DNA of 58,420 bases from a virus, in IMG/VR virus record IMGVR_UViG_3300012936_000015, positions 1 to 58,420 of that record; one strand, given 5' to 3'. Below, piece after piece: positions 12,957 to 23,817 of the stretch. The notes under the pieces are model-generated. The model was given only the letters and a program-made list of their open reading frames with translations. It ran no database searches and had not been told where the DNA came from. Made by a program: the position numbers and the translations under genes. How positions within the stretch are numbered: position 1 is the first letter of the stretch; each line of letters begins with the position of its first letter.

Positions 12957-15900
12957 ACCTCTTCTGCCGGTGCTCTTTCTACTACCACCACCTGTACTTC
13001 TGCTTTTTTTTCTACTTGCGTTTGGTCGATAAGAAGGACTGACACCTATAACATCATAGAAAGCTTCTTCACTAACTTCTCCTTGTTGAATTAATGTTCT
13101 AATAGGAAAATTAATATCTACACCGTCACCCTCTACACTTAACTGAAAGAATGGGTCAAATTGAAACCCTACCGCAAGCTCCGCTAAACTTTCTATTGTT
13201 TTAGCTCCCTTTTGTAGGGTGGATAAATCATCATTGGTCATAAACTTAAGGGTTTGGGTCATTACTCTGTTTAATGGGTTTACACCCTCTTGTACTTGTC
13301 TTGGGTTTTTCCCATCTATTTTATCAACAGCAAACTCTAGCGTGCCTCCTATAAGGGGTATTTGAGTAATAAGATTCATTCCCTTCATTGCTTTGCTCAT
13401 TTGTTCTAAAACCTCTTCTTTGTCTTCATCTTCCCCTTTGGTGTATTTAAATATGTTGGCCATAGCTACAAACAAAACGTTTGCTACACCCAAGTTTAAA
13501 ACTAAAGCTCTAATAGCATTAGAATCAACAGTACCTTTAGATGCCGCTCTATAAATATTAGTCATGCCCATATACACCTTGTTCATTTGTAGAAATAGGG
13601 TGCTACCAAACATAGTAAAAAATCTATTTGCAAAACCTGTTTTCATTTGTAATGGAATTTTTTCTGTTCCACCCCTTGTTTGCTGTGTTAATTCATAGTT
13701 TTCAAAAATTTCTGCTGCTACATCAGGGTCTACTCCTGCTCGTATATCAGCATTATAATTAGCCATATAACCCATAATACCCATAACATCACCTAACATG
13801 GTTGGAGAGCCCATAGCGGTTTTAAAAGCTCTTAAAAAGTCTCCCATACGTGTTTCCTTTTGACTAACACTACGGTCTACCGGACTACCAGACACTAAAC
13901 CATACAGGTCTCCCTCTAAACCCTTTTGAACCCTGTCTCTGAACACGGGGCTTAATTTATAGGCTTTTTGCAATTGCTTAGGAAGCGTTAGCATTATATA
14001 ACCCATGTCTGCCATAAAGGCAAGCAACTCAACAGGAGTAAGGGCCAAATCTAAAAGTTTAGTAGCACGGCTTTGTTTTTCTATTGGGGTTCTACTTCTA
14101 ATAAATTTATAATCTTCGAAAGCGTTAAAAAAAGATGAGGCTTGTTTAGGTATCTGCATCAACCTAAAGGCTAGAGCATAAGAAGTAAATTTGGTTTGTA
14201 GTTTTTCAAGAAAAGTCATTTGTCCGTCACTAATTGAGTCAGGATTAACGGCAAAGTTTATAGCTTGTTTTATACCTCTACCCAAACCGCTTGCGTCTAA
14301 TAAAACTTTTACTGCCGGTGTGTTAATAATAGCCGTTAAGTCTTTAACCCCTAACGCATAAGCCTTATAGTGCTCCATGCTGTTGACGTGATTTGTTAGA
14401 GTATCTAAAAAACCAACCCCTATTTTAACCTCACCTGTCTTATTGTTTCTTTCTTTTAGAGCCGAGTGTGTTTCGTCTGTAAATATGTTGCTAAAATTAC
14501 CCTTTATTAAAAGCTCTTCACTAGCTGATTTTCTCTCAAGTGTTTGGGTTGGAAAATAATTTTCTACATAATCTAAACTAATATCATTAGATTCCTTGTA
14601 AACCTTATTAACGCTATCAAAGTATTCGGTGCTTAAAAACTCAACTATCTTGTCAGCAAACTCTATGGTTTGAGGACCTAGTATTTTTTTTATTTCATCT
14701 ATTTTTTCGGGAGTAAAACCTTGCCTCTCAAGCTTAGCCCTTTGAACATCATTTTTACTTAAAGCATATATACGTAACAATTCGTCACCACTAAGCCGTA
14801 GAGTTTTCCCTTTTACATTTAAATCTATAATTCCAATGTAAAGCTTTTTCCTTATTTCTTTGTATCCTTTTGTTATACCAGGGATAGAGTTAGCTATTTC
14901 ATCAAATTTTTTATTTACCTTTTCAATTCCCAACAATTGATTTCTACGCATCTTTCTAAGTGGTTTGTAAATGTTGTTGTTGAAAAAGTTTTTACCTTCC
15001 AAGCTTCTGTCTAATATTTCAGTTAGCGTACCTAAGTGTGCAAGATATGTTTTAAAAAAGTCTCTTATACCTATAATGCTATCAAATTTTAAATTCAACT
15101 TTTTAAGGTATTCTTTTAAGTTTTTGTATAGTTTTTTATCTTTAAATATTTGGTTAATACTAGCCCTGTCTTGGTTTAACTCATTTTGATTTTTAGGAAT
15201 CTTATTACCGTCTTTGTCAGTTGTAAATAACTCTGGATATGTTTCTTCTATTTGTTTTGTTGCTTGCTCACTTAATCTCTCTTGTTTAGTAGCTCTCTCT
15301 AATCTTTTTAGTTGTAGTCTTCCAATAGATTCTGCCCTAGCTTCCTCTAATATTTTTAACTTAGCTTGTACTTCTTCCATACTCGCTGACATTATATCAC
15401 CTACAGTGTCAAAAGCTTTTATTTTATTAAGCATAGCTTGCTCTCTATCAGTCAGGGTTTCAGGATTGTTTAGGGCTTTTGATATTAACTCAGACTCAGT
15501 TATTTGAAGTTGGTTAAAAATAGTTTCAGGACTTATGTCGTTTTTAATTTTTTGAATCTCCGCATTTCTAGTATCACTATCTGAAATTAGGGCAACTTTT
15601 AATATATTATTTACTTGCTTGAAAAAGTCACGACCTATTGCATCCAAACCTTTACTAACCTTTCTACCTCCCGGTGTAACCGCAGCAGCAGCCTTTTTCC
15701 TTACCAACTTTTTAATTTTTTCTATTAGTTGATTTTTGATTTTAGATTTTTGTTTATCAATAATCTTCATTACCTCCTCTGTTTTAGCCACGTAATTTTG
15801 AGGGGTGAGGTCTGTTATTCTTTTTAATAATGAGTTTATCTGAGTTTGACTATAAGTTTCAGACTTAGGTAAAACTTTTCTAATAAGAGTACGCAATTGG

Positions 15901-18900
15901 TTTTGTAGACTCTTTATATCTTTTACTGCTAGTTTTTTATTCTTTATAATGTTTTTAATAGCACTTATTTCCTTTTGAATAGTTGGGTTAGATGTTATCC
16001 TTAAACTATTATCTAAGGCTACCTGCATAGCCATTTGAGTGTCTTTATTTTGTTTTTGATATAACTCACTTTCTTTTAATAATCTTTGCGCTTCTGCTCT
16101 TACGTCAGCATAGGTTCTAACTCTTCTTGCTCTTCTTTTACCTTCTGAAGTGGTGTAAGCAAATTTGTTGAGCTTGTTTTTTATCTCATTAAATAATCTA
16201 AAACCTTCTATAGCCCCACCGTCTATGTTTGTAAATTCAGTTGGTAATGTAACGTTTTCATCTACTTGTATTCTAAGAGCTTCATTTATATCTCTAGCCT
16301 TAAACCCTCTTGATTGCAAAACACTCTTAATAGATGCGTCTGATATGCCTTGTTGTCTTCCCTTATTAACTATATCAATAATAGAATCTGTAGAACTAAA
16401 CATAACATCAGGATTCTTTAATTGTATAAGTTGCTTATCAGTAAGCTTTATTTCTTTACCAGAAAATATATCTGCTAAAGCTGTTCCTAAAAACGTGTCG
16501 AGTGTCATGTTCTCAATATCGCTTACAGTTAAATCTTTGGACATCTTAAATTGAGACTTGATGTAAGTCCACATTCCTTGCAACCAATTTTTAAATTTAG
16601 AAATTAAACTAGCACTTGCAATATCTTCTCCCTTGTTAGCTATAAGTATAGCCATAGTTTCATTTACAGCACGCTTTACATCACCATTAAATTTACGTAG
16701 TTGTTTTTTGTAAAGCTGAGTCTGCATAACAAGCTCAGTACCCTTTTTGTAAATCTCTCTACCCTTTTCAGTAGTTTGTAGGTAATTTGTCCACACGTGT
16801 CCAAACTCGTGAATAGATGTATTAAAGAGTTCTGATTGACTATTATGTACTTCAGGGTTTATCCATATATCTCCATCCACGGTAACACCATAATAAGTGA
16901 CACCATCTCTGGTATAGTTTCTAACATCTTGTCTATTTATTACATTGTTAAAAGCCTCTTGTGTTGAACTTATGTTTACTGAAGGAAAAGACTTATTCAT
17001 AAAAGCCAACAGTTGTGTGTTGTTGTTTACAGGGTCACCCTCTGTAACTAAACCACTAATAACTTTCATAATCTCACTTGATGTTAAAGGGCCGTAAATA
17101 TTATAAGCTTGATTGACAGCATCAACCAACATTTTTTCATCTTTAAAACTAAATTGAGTTTCACCCATAACCTGCCTTTCTTTGTTTCTTAATACTTGCA
17201 TACTAGGGCTTTTTCGCATTGTGGGCTTTCTCCTTGTAGTTTTTCCTTTTTCTTCTAAAGCAGACCATGTTCTTTCTGCTCTTTCCGAAGTGTAGTTTTT
17301 ATCAGACTTTAAAGGTTGGTTATATGTTTCTTGCACGTAATCATTAGCAGATTCATACATTTGTTGACCCAACCCTAAACCTTGTAGTTCCGGATGTATT
17401 TCTGAAATAGTAACCGTTCCATTTTCTTTGCTCATCTCAATTCCCTCTTTACCAGAAACCATTTCTAATCTACCAACCAACTGACCATCGGCATGTAAAA
17501 ACACACGAGTTTTAAAAGGATTTACTTGATAGAAGTCTCTTTGCTCTTTGGTCATTTTACTCCCGTCCATTACCAAAAACTTAACCTCTGTTTCTTTGTT
17601 CTTTATTCGCTCAACTAAATCAGCATCCAATTCAAAAGATGGATTGTTGTTTTTAAATATACCGGTGGTAAACATCATACCACCACGGCTTCTTTCTGGA
17701 GATAGTTGATTAACTAAATTATTAAAAGCGTTTTGAATACCACCCTCCACCGGAGCTCTCTTCATTTTGGGAGTGTTAGATTTTTGTTGACTTTTAAACT
17801 CAACGAACTCTGCATTATCATCTATCTTTCCTTCTGTTTTAAACTCAACGTTTGTACCTCTATTTTCTCTTTTTATTCGAGCTATTTCTTTTCTATTTTC
17901 TCTCTTTGCTTCTTTAATGTCTTCTTTATAAGATTCAATTTCCGACTTAGCTTCTTCTCTTAATTCTATTTTATCGTCTCTTGTTAATCCTTTCTTAGCA
18001 AGGTCTTGTTTTAATTGTTGTTGGACTGAAGCGATTTCATTATTTAAATCCTCAATTTGACCATCAAGATTAGCATTTGCCTCATCAATTAATTGTTGAT
18101 TATTTAAATTAGCCTGAGTTTGTGTGTCTTCCTGTAAGCTTTTTTCTAAATCAACAACCCCTTGCATATCACTTTCTATCTCTGCTAACCTGCTTTCGTT
18201 TTCTGTAGCTAACTGTTTTTGAAAAGGGGTTAGCTTTTTATTGTTCATGTTTTTATTAGCAATCTCTGCAAGTAAACTATCTAGCCTTTCATTCTCTAAC
18301 TCGTTATTAGCATATCTATTTTTATCTGTACGCGTAGCTTTTGCCGGTGTTGGAATAGCCGGAGTTTCAGTTTCTACTTCAACCTCTTGCTCTTGGACTT
18401 GAGTAGTTTCGCTTTCAGGGGTAGTTTCTTGTTGGGTGTCTCTTGTTCCCATTGTTGCGCCATCTGTGGTTTGTTCGCCCACATCCACGCTCTCTGTTTT
18501 TGACTCTTGAATGGCATCGTCTAATATTTTTTTACGTTTATTATTTAATAAGTTTTTTACCTCGTTGTCGTTTGACACTACAGCATTTTCTAATTGACTA
18601 TCGGTCATTTTATCTAAGTCTCTTACAAACTGAGCCTTGGTTCTCATTTTACCATCAATCATGTAAACTGCTTTTCTTGATGGTTGTGATTGAACATCTC
18701 TTAAGGCATTTACATTTATGCCGTCTTTAACAATATTACCACTGTTTACTATCTGTGCTAACTCAGCATCTATATCTGCTATGGTGTTAGTGTTGATTTG
18801 TTTTAAATTATTAGTTCTTGAAAGGTCAGACTTAGCACTTAATAATTCCATAACTCGACTCACCGTTTTGTTAGATGCGTTTTTGCCTAACATCTCTTTA

Positions 18901-21686
18901 GCGGTTCTTTTAAACCCAATGTTTTTTTGTATCTGTTGGTCTTGCTCTGCACTTATTTTATTTAAGTTTCTCATGTTAGTAGACCAATTAGATATTTGAG
19001 CATCACTAACTGATTGATTGGCCATAAAATCAAAATCAATAAGATTATTAGCGAGCTTGGTGTTGTTACGTGTAGCGGTCTCAACTAATAAATTTACTCC
19101 GGCACTTGACGCATTGTTACCTAAACCACCCCATGATTCTAAAAATATTTCTTTACCATCAATTTCTTGACCCGCATTAACTTGCGCTAACAATTCACCG
19201 AAACCTTCAGCAAGAGGGTCAAACACGGCACGTTCTGCTACTTGACCGGCCACCTTTCTTCCTGTACTTACAAAAGGTCCAGACAAGCTGCTAAACACAC
19301 GACCTGCCAACCTTTTTGATATAAGGTCTACTAGTAGTATTGGAATACCTCTTTTAACACCTAGTTCTCCACCCTCTTTCCAAGCCTCCTTGTCAGACAT
19401 AGCTTTTTTTACTTCTTCAGGATTTGTTAAATCATAGCCCTGCTTTTCAAACCCCTCTATCAATGAGTTAGTGTATTCTAAAATAAAAGAAGATAGGGAC
19501 ATACCTGTATTAAAACCCTTTTTTGCCCCAATCAAACCCCCTGGTATTGCTCCTGCACCACCTGTCGTTGCCGCTCCTATTCCTGCACCACCAAGTGCTC
19601 CTCCCACCGTAGTTAGAGGAACAATCCAAGAGCCGTAAGGTAATAGCTGTGTTAAACTTTCTGCCATTAAAGCTACACCATTAGCAACAGCCATAGGAGC
19701 GTTTAAACCACTCTCTCCTAATACATATTGTTTAGCTTCTCCATCTTTAGCTCTGTCAAATCGGTAAAGAAGTTTAGATTGTCGAGGGTCTCTTGAAGCC
19801 ATTAGCTCAGCAAGTCTTTCTTGAACTTCTTCATCTGTTCCATCTATTAATCCAAGTTTCATTTTCAACAAAAGATTTCCCACCTTCCCTCTTTTCAAAG
19901 CGTTACCCAAAGAAATCTTGAAAGCCTTCATACCCGTTACATATTCCCTCATTAGGTTTTCATCATTTTTTCTACTGTAAAATGTTTTAGCTAATTCATA
20001 TTTATAAGCAGAAAACTCTCTAGTCTTTTTTACTAATTCATTTTGATTCTGAAGAGCAAGTATTTGATTTACCTGCTGTTCGTTTTCAGGCACAATACTA
20101 TCAAGCTGTTCTATTGGAACACCAAATGTTTGAAGGGAAAGAACTTCTAGTTGGTCTTTATAGTCTAAAGCTTCTTGATTTATTTTTGCTGCATTTTTTG
20201 CTTTTACCTCAAACGCATTTTGTAGTTGTAAATCTAATTTATCTCTTAAGTCTTCTCTTTCTGAAGACATTACTACGTCTCTTAAATCATCTCGTTGAGC
20301 CTCTAAAGACTTTATCTGATTCTCAATATCAGGGTCTAAATTACCTTCAAAAAAATATTCACCATAAAGTTTTTGTTCTTCCGGTGTTAAGTCACTAAGC
20401 TTTGTACCCTCATCTAATGATTTTAAAAAAGACACGTCATTACGAGCCTTTTCATAATTTTGAAACATTTCTTGTTCTGCAAAATAATCTAAACCATTTT
20501 CAGCATATATTTCTTGCGCTAATATTTCCGGAGCATCCACATGTTTCCAAGCTCCTTCAGCAAACTTTTTAGCCTCTTCTTCAGTATCAAAATAATATGC
20601 TTCATCTCTTGTTTTAGCAAACGCTAAAGCGTTTTCCCAATCGTTACCCTCAAACTCTTCCCACCTATCCGGAAAACTACTTTGTATCTCAGGGTTTGCA
20701 GGAAACAACATTGGAAAAGCCACAAACCTACCATCTTCTTCTGCATAAGACATTAAATGAGTAGATACCGAACCATCTCTATTTTGTCTACCCACCTTTC
20801 TGCTACGTTGAGCTTTGACCGCTTTAGTTATAAAATCATCTACTTGAACCTCTCTTTCTTCGGGTGATGTAGAATACTTTACAATAAACTCTTTTAAAGA
20901 TTTAGAAGACTCGGGGTCGTTAGTATTTACACTAACCTCTATTGAGTTCAGCCCGTCTAAAGTTCTAACTAAAACTTTATTACCTAAGCCTGTTGGTTCA
21001 AAAACAAAACCATACTTTGAAAACTTAGTAGTTAGATAATCAACTACTTCTCCTTCCTTTTGTTCGGTAAGTGAATCGTCTATTGTTACTATATCTTTTT
21101 GAAAAGGTATGTTTTCAAACAATAAATTGTTTTTTGCTGATTTCTTTTTTTCTCTTTCTATTTCAAGTTCTATTTGTCTTTCTTTCTCATATCTAAGTCT
21201 ATCTTCTTCTGCTTGCTTATCTAGCTTTTCTTGAAACTGTTGTCTTGTTACTACAGAACCATCTTCTTCTTCAACTAATTCGTCTTTAGGTAGTTCAGGA
21301 ATTTGAGCTGATATTTGGTCACTTCGTGCAGGTTCAGGAGACATGTCAATCTGCTCCTTTTCATATTCTGTTAAATCTAAGTTTTTTAAATACTGTGAAT
21401 AATCAGGTAAAGGTTTTTTATCTTCTGACGAATCCGAAGAACCATCCTCTGTAGGAGATTCCGTAATAGTGAGGTCGAGGTTTTTTTTTTCAGGTAAGGC
21501 TTTGTTGCCAATCAAAACAGAAAATTCTTCTAGGCTGTCCGTATAGCCTTCTTCCTTGGCTATTTCGTAGGATATTTTTAAAGCATCCAAGTCAGTAGCC
21601 AAAAGGTTAATAAAGTCTGACTTACTTTTTCTATACCCTTCTTCTATTGCTAAGTTATAGGCTAAATCTAAAGCATCTTCATTCAT
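12939..21686 (-). CDS. Giant polyvalent internal virion protein (2915 aa)
   Basis: The N terminus has two tandem ~30-residue repeats with EEGY (LAIEEGYRKSKSDF and IAKEEGYTDSLEEF). A Gly/Ala-rich hydrophobic stretch at about 690-730 looks membrane-active. Residues about 1340-1470 carry a GNAT motif (LQGLGLGQQMYESA), and HEFGH near 1627 with a downstream Glu near 1674 marks a zinc metallopeptidase. Long charged coiled coils cover about 1100-1330 and 1850-2100. A hydrophobic segment near 2720-2750 and a very basic tail follow. Known: phage polyvalent proteins combine such domains and enter the cell with the DNA. It occupies the T7 gp16 place in the ejection series. Last gene of the late arm. Confidence 0.8.
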   Translation of the reverse strand: MNEDALDLAYNLAIEEGYRKSKSDFINLLATDLDALKISYEIAKEEGYTDSLEEFSVLIGNKALPEKKNLDLTITESPTEDGSSDSSEDKKPLPDYSQYLKNLDLTEYEKEQIDMSPEPARSDQISAQIPELPKDELVEEEDGSVVTRQQFQEKLDKQAEEDRLRYEKERQIELEIEREKKKSAKNNLLFENIPFQKDIVTIDDSLTEQKEGEVVDYLTTKFSKYGFVFEPTGLGNKVLVRTLDGLNSIEVSVNTNDPESSKSLKEFIVKYSTSPEEREVQVDDFITKAVKAQRSRKVGRQNRDGSVSTHLMSYAEEDGRFVAFPMLFPANPEIQSSFPDRWEEFEGNDWENALAFAKTRDEAYYFDTEEEAKKFAEGAWKHVDAPEILAQEIYAENGLDYFAEQEMFQNYEKARNDVSFLKSLDEGTKLSDLTPEEQKLYGEYFFEGNLDPDIENQIKSLEAQRDDLRDVVMSSEREDLRDKLDLQLQNAFEVKAKNAAKINQEALDYKDQLEVLSLQTFGVPIEQLDSIVPENEQQVNQILALQNQNELVKKTREFSAYKYELAKTFYSRKNDENLMREYVTGMKAFKISLGNALKRGKVGNLLLKMKLGLIDGTDEEVQERLAELMASRDPRQSKLLYRFDRAKDGEAKQYVLGESGLNAPMAVANGVALMAESLTQLLPYGSWIVPLTTVGGALGGAGIGAATTGGAGAIPGGLIGAKKGFNTGMSLSSFILEYTNSLIEGFEKQGYDLTNPEEVKKAMSDKEAWKEGGELGVKRGIPILLVDLISKRLAGRVFSSLSGPFVSTGRKVAGQVAERAVFDPLAEGFGELLAQVNAGQEIDGKEIFLESWGGLGNNASSAGVNLLVETATRNNTKLANNLIDFDFMANQSVSDAQISNWSTNMRNLNKISAEQDQQIQKNIGFKRTAKEMLGKNASNKTVSRVMELLSAKSDLSRTNNLKQINTNTIADIDAELAQIVNSGNIVKDGINVNALRDVQSQPSRKAVYMIDGKMRTKAQFVRDLDKMTDSQLENAVVSNDNEVKNLLNNKRKKILDDAIQESKTESVDVGEQTTDGATMGTRDTQQETTPESETTQVQEQEVEVETETPAIPTPAKATRTDKNRYANNELENERLDSLLAEIANKNMNNKKLTPFQKQLATENESRLAEIESDMQGVVDLEKSLQEDTQTQANLNNQQLIDEANANLDGQIEDLNNEIASVQQQLKQDLAKKGLTRDDKIELREEAKSEIESYKEDIKEAKRENRKEIARIKRENRGTNVEFKTEGKIDDNAEFVEFKSQQKSNTPKMKRAPVEGGIQNAFNNLVNQLSPERSRGGMMFTTGIFKNNNPSFELDADLVERIKNKETEVKFLVMDGSKMTKEQRDFYQVNPFKTRVFLHADGQLVGRLEMVSGKEGIEMSKENGTVTISEIHPELQGLGLGQQMYESANDYVQETYNQPLKSDKNYTSERAERTWSALEEKGKTTRRKPTMRKSPSMQVLRNKERQVMGETQFSFKDEKMLVDAVNQAYNIYGPLTSSEIMKVISGLVTEGDPVNNNTQLLAFMNKSFPSVNISSTQEAFNNVINRQDVRNYTRDGVTYYGVTVDGDIWINPEVHNSQSELFNTSIHEFGHVWTNYLQTTEKGREIYKKGTELVMQTQLYKKQLRKFNGDVKRAVNETMAILIANKGEDIASASLISKFKNWLQGMWTYIKSQFKMSKDLTVSDIENMTLDTFLGTALADIFSGKEIKLTDKQLIQLKNPDVMFSSTDSIIDIVNKGRQQGISDASIKSVLQSRGFKARDINEALRIQVDENVTLPTEFTNIDGGAIEGFRLFNEIKNKLNKFAYTTSEGKRRARRVRTYADVRAEAQRLLKESELYQKQNKDTQMAMQVALDNSLRITSNPTIQKEISAIKNIIKNKKLAVKDIKSLQNQLRTLIRKVLPKSETYSQTQINSLLKRITDLTPQNYVAKTEEVMKIIDKQKSKIKNQLIEKIKKLVRKKAAAAVTPGGRKVSKGLDAIGRDFFKQVNNILKVALISDSDTRNAEIQKIKNDISPETIFNQLQITESELISKALNNPETLTDREQAMLNKIKAFDTVGDIMSASMEEVQAKLKILEEARAESIGRLQLKRLERATKQERLSEQATKQIEETYPELFTTDKDGNKIPKNQNELNQDRASINQIFKDKKLYKNLKEYLKKLNLKFDSIIGIRDFFKTYLAHLGTLTEILDRSLEGKNFFNNNIYKPLRKMRRNQLLGIEKVNKKFDEIANSIPGITKGYKEIRKKLYIGIIDLNVKGKTLRLSGDELLRIYALSKNDVQRAKLERQGFTPEKIDEIKKILGPQTIEFADKIVEFLSTEYFDSVNKVYKESNDISLDYVENYFPTQTLERKSASEELLIKGNFSNIFTDETHSALKERNNKTGEVKIGVGFLDTLTNHVNSMEHYKAYALGVKDLTAIINTPAVKVLLDASGLGRGIKQAINFAVNPDSISDGQMTFLEKLQTKFTSYALAFRLMQIPKQASSFFNAFEDYKFIRSRTPIEKQSRATKLLDLALTPVELLAFMADMGYIMLTLPKQLQKAYKLSPVFRDRVQKGLEGDLYGLVSGSPVDRSVSQKETRMGDFLRAFKTAMGSPTMLGDVMGIMGYMANYNADIRAGVDPDVAAEIFENYELTQQTRGGTEKIPLQMKTGFANRFFTMFGSTLFLQMNKVYMGMTNIYRAASKGTVDSNAIRALVLNLGVANVLFVAMANIFKYTKGEDEDKEEVLEQMSKAMKGMNLITQIPLIGGTLEFAVDKIDGKNPRQVQEGVNPLNRVMTQTLKFMTNDDLSTLQKGAKTIESLAELAVGFQFDPFFQLSVEGDGVDINFPIRTLIQQGEVSEEAFYDVIGVSPSYRPNASRKKSRSTGGGSRKSTGRRGGVKRK

Positions 21687-21693
21687 GACTTAA

Positions 21694-23808
21694 TTATTTG
21701 TTATAGTTCTTAAACCTATCTTTTTTATTTGTTCCGCCTCCGCCATCACCGCTTGCTCCTCTAAAAACACCATCACCACCATTCCATTGTTCTGCAGCGT
21801 CTATAATACCTAGTTGCATAAATAACCCTGCATTATTAAACTTCTCCCAATCTCCTTCTTGGAACATAGATATATAATCACTTGGTCTAATCTTTTTCCC
21901 ATCAGCCTTAGCTGCACTATTAAATAAGTCTTCTATGAGTTTGTTAAACAAATCCACATTAGCTTTGTCTTTATTTTCATCTGCATTTGTAGGTATAGTA
22001 ATTGGTGCAGTCATAATCTCAGGGTAGAATATAGTTATTGAACCATCATCTCCATCGCCACCATTTAAAGTTACTTTTTTACCATCGTCATTGGTATAAG
22101 TTATATCACTAATATTTTGTGTAATAGAACCGTCATTAGAATATGATTCAGTAGTTAAAAAGCCTAATATTTCTTTTGCATTTTTAGCAAACATATCAGC
22201 ATTTTTTGTAGAGCTAAATGCTAAATTCTTATATTCTAACAGAAAGTCACTTGGTCTTTCGATTTTATTATTTGCATCTTTTCTTTCAGACATATTAAAA
22301 TCAGCTTGGTCTTTTTTTATCGTAAGGGTATAGTCTCCTACACCATCACCTTTTTGCATGTCTTTATACAGACCTGAGTTAGCAATAGCTTTATTTAGAT
22401 TGTCTATATCTCTTCCTCCATCAACATGAGTTATAATAGCTTCTATAAACTCGGCAGGGTTGTCTCCTCTTGGTATTGGAGGTACTTCTATAAGATTCCC
22501 GTCACTATCTTTTTTAGTTATAAGAACATCATCACCCACAACTCTAATACTAAAAATATCCTCATTATCCCCTCCAATAGTAGAAAGAATTTGTGTAACA
22601 TCTTCATCGTCACCTGTCCATAATCTTGCTAGGTTTCTTACATAGTTTTCTGCTCCTTTTTTAGAATCAGACCTGTCAAATTCAGTACTAGTTAGAGCTC
22701 TGTCTTGAGCCCCTACTTTAATTTTTCTGTCTAACTGACCCAATATTTGTGTCTCAAGCATGTCTTGTATAACCTTATATTGTTTCTTTCCATTTTCAGT
22801 AGAAAAGTCAGGAACTAACAAACCGCTGTTCATTCTTTCAGGGTCATTTACCAATAGTATTTTATTTTCGTCTCCTGCCGCCTCATTAGGGTCCATGGTA
22901 AATTCATATTCTTCACCGGTATTAGGATTAAACTTTATATAGTCCATTAATATACTACCATTATCAACGTCATTTGTCATGCTACTATTAATCCAATTTT
23001 TTAGTGCTTCTTTAAACATAGGATTTTCTCTAGCATCGGTTATTGTTATCGGCCTTCCAAATTCTTTTTCTAACTTATCATAAGATGTAGATAGCTGATT
23101 TTCTATTTCATCTAACCTGCCCTCTAAATCATACTTGTCTATTCTTTGCTTAACTCTGTTTCTTAACTGCTGAACTTCTGCAAAATCATTTTGGTCTTGA
23201 CTTATACCACCCGTTAACTGCCCTTCTTCATCCTTTGCTCTTTTACCCAAAACAACTCTAAAGTTAGTAGGGTTAATATATAGAGCATGGTTTTCTAATT
23301 TACCCAAAGACTCTGCTTGCATCATTTGAAACTGTTCTTGTGCTGCAGAGCAGTCAATTACCTTTCCGTCAGGACCGGGTTTACCACAATTTTGCATACG
23401 AGCCATAGCCTCATCATAATCTTTATTCCATTCTTCCATAATGGCAAACGTTTGATTTGTGCCATCTTTTAAATTTTGAACTGCAACTGTATAATCTTTT
23501 AGGGATATATTACCACTTTTTAAATTCCTATCTAACATAAGCATGGCCTGCTTAGCATTGTCCGCATATTCAAGCAAAGTATCGTTTCTACCGGCATGAT
23601 TACCTAAAGGAGCATTGTCAAGGGTGGTTTGAATTGCTTCAGATTCTTCTTTTATTTTATTTCTCTGAAGTTCTTTTTCGGTCTGAACCGCCTGCATTGT
23701 TGTGTCAAGCTTGTTGCTTATAGCACTCCAATCTAAACTTTCTACAGCTTTACCTCTTGCGTAGCCCGTTGGCGCATTTCCTGATACATCTATTTTTCTT
23801 ACAGCCAT
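21694..23808 (-). CDS. Internal virion/ejection protein, T7 gp15-position (704 aa)
   Basis: Largely helical and acidic, with coiled coils (DNAPLGNHAGRNDTLLEY..., EVQQLRNRVKQRIDKYDLEG) and a Gly-rich basic tail near the C terminus (GGDGVFRGASGDGGGG). No enzymatic motif seen. By length (T7 gp15 is 747) and by order between a short helical protein and the giant protein it should be the middle component of the ejected channel or a crAss-type cargo protein. Homology itself is not demonstrable by eye. Confidence 0.6.
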   Translation of the reverse strand: MAVRKIDVSGNAPTGYARGKAVESLDWSAISNKLDTTMQAVQTEKELQRNKIKEESEAIQTTLDNAPLGNHAGRNDTLLEYADNAKQAMLMLDRNLKSGNISLKDYTVAVQNLKDGTNQTFAIMEEWNKDYDEAMARMQNCGKPGPDGKVIDCSAAQEQFQMMQAESLGKLENHALYINPTNFRVVLGKRAKDEEGQLTGGISQDQNDFAEVQQLRNRVKQRIDKYDLEGRLDEIENQLSTSYDKLEKEFGRPITITDARENPMFKEALKNWINSSMTNDVDNGSILMDYIKFNPNTGEEYEFTMDPNEAAGDENKILLVNDPERMNSGLLVPDFSTENGKKQYKVIQDMLETQILGQLDRKIKVGAQDRALTSTEFDRSDSKKGAENYVRNLARLWTGDDEDVTQILSTIGGDNEDIFSIRVVGDDVLITKKDSDGNLIEVPPIPRGDNPAEFIEAIITHVDGGRDIDNLNKAIANSGLYKDMQKGDGVGDYTLTIKKDQADFNMSERKDANNKIERPSDFLLEYKNLAFSSTKNADMFAKNAKEILGFLTTESYSNDGSITQNISDITYTNDDGKKVTLNGGDGDDGSITIFYPEIMTAPITIPTNADENKDKANVDLFNKLIEDLFNSAAKADGKKIRPSDYISMFQEGDWEKFNNAGLFMQLGIIDAAEQWNGGDGVFRGASGDGGGGTNKKDRFKNYNK

Positions 23809-23817
23809 ATTTAATAA

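Noticed and set aside
16165-16554. 129-aa antisense ORF and several others within the 2915-aa gene
   Set aside because: Opposite-strand shadows of a single long coding frame; composition is that of reversed coding sequence.
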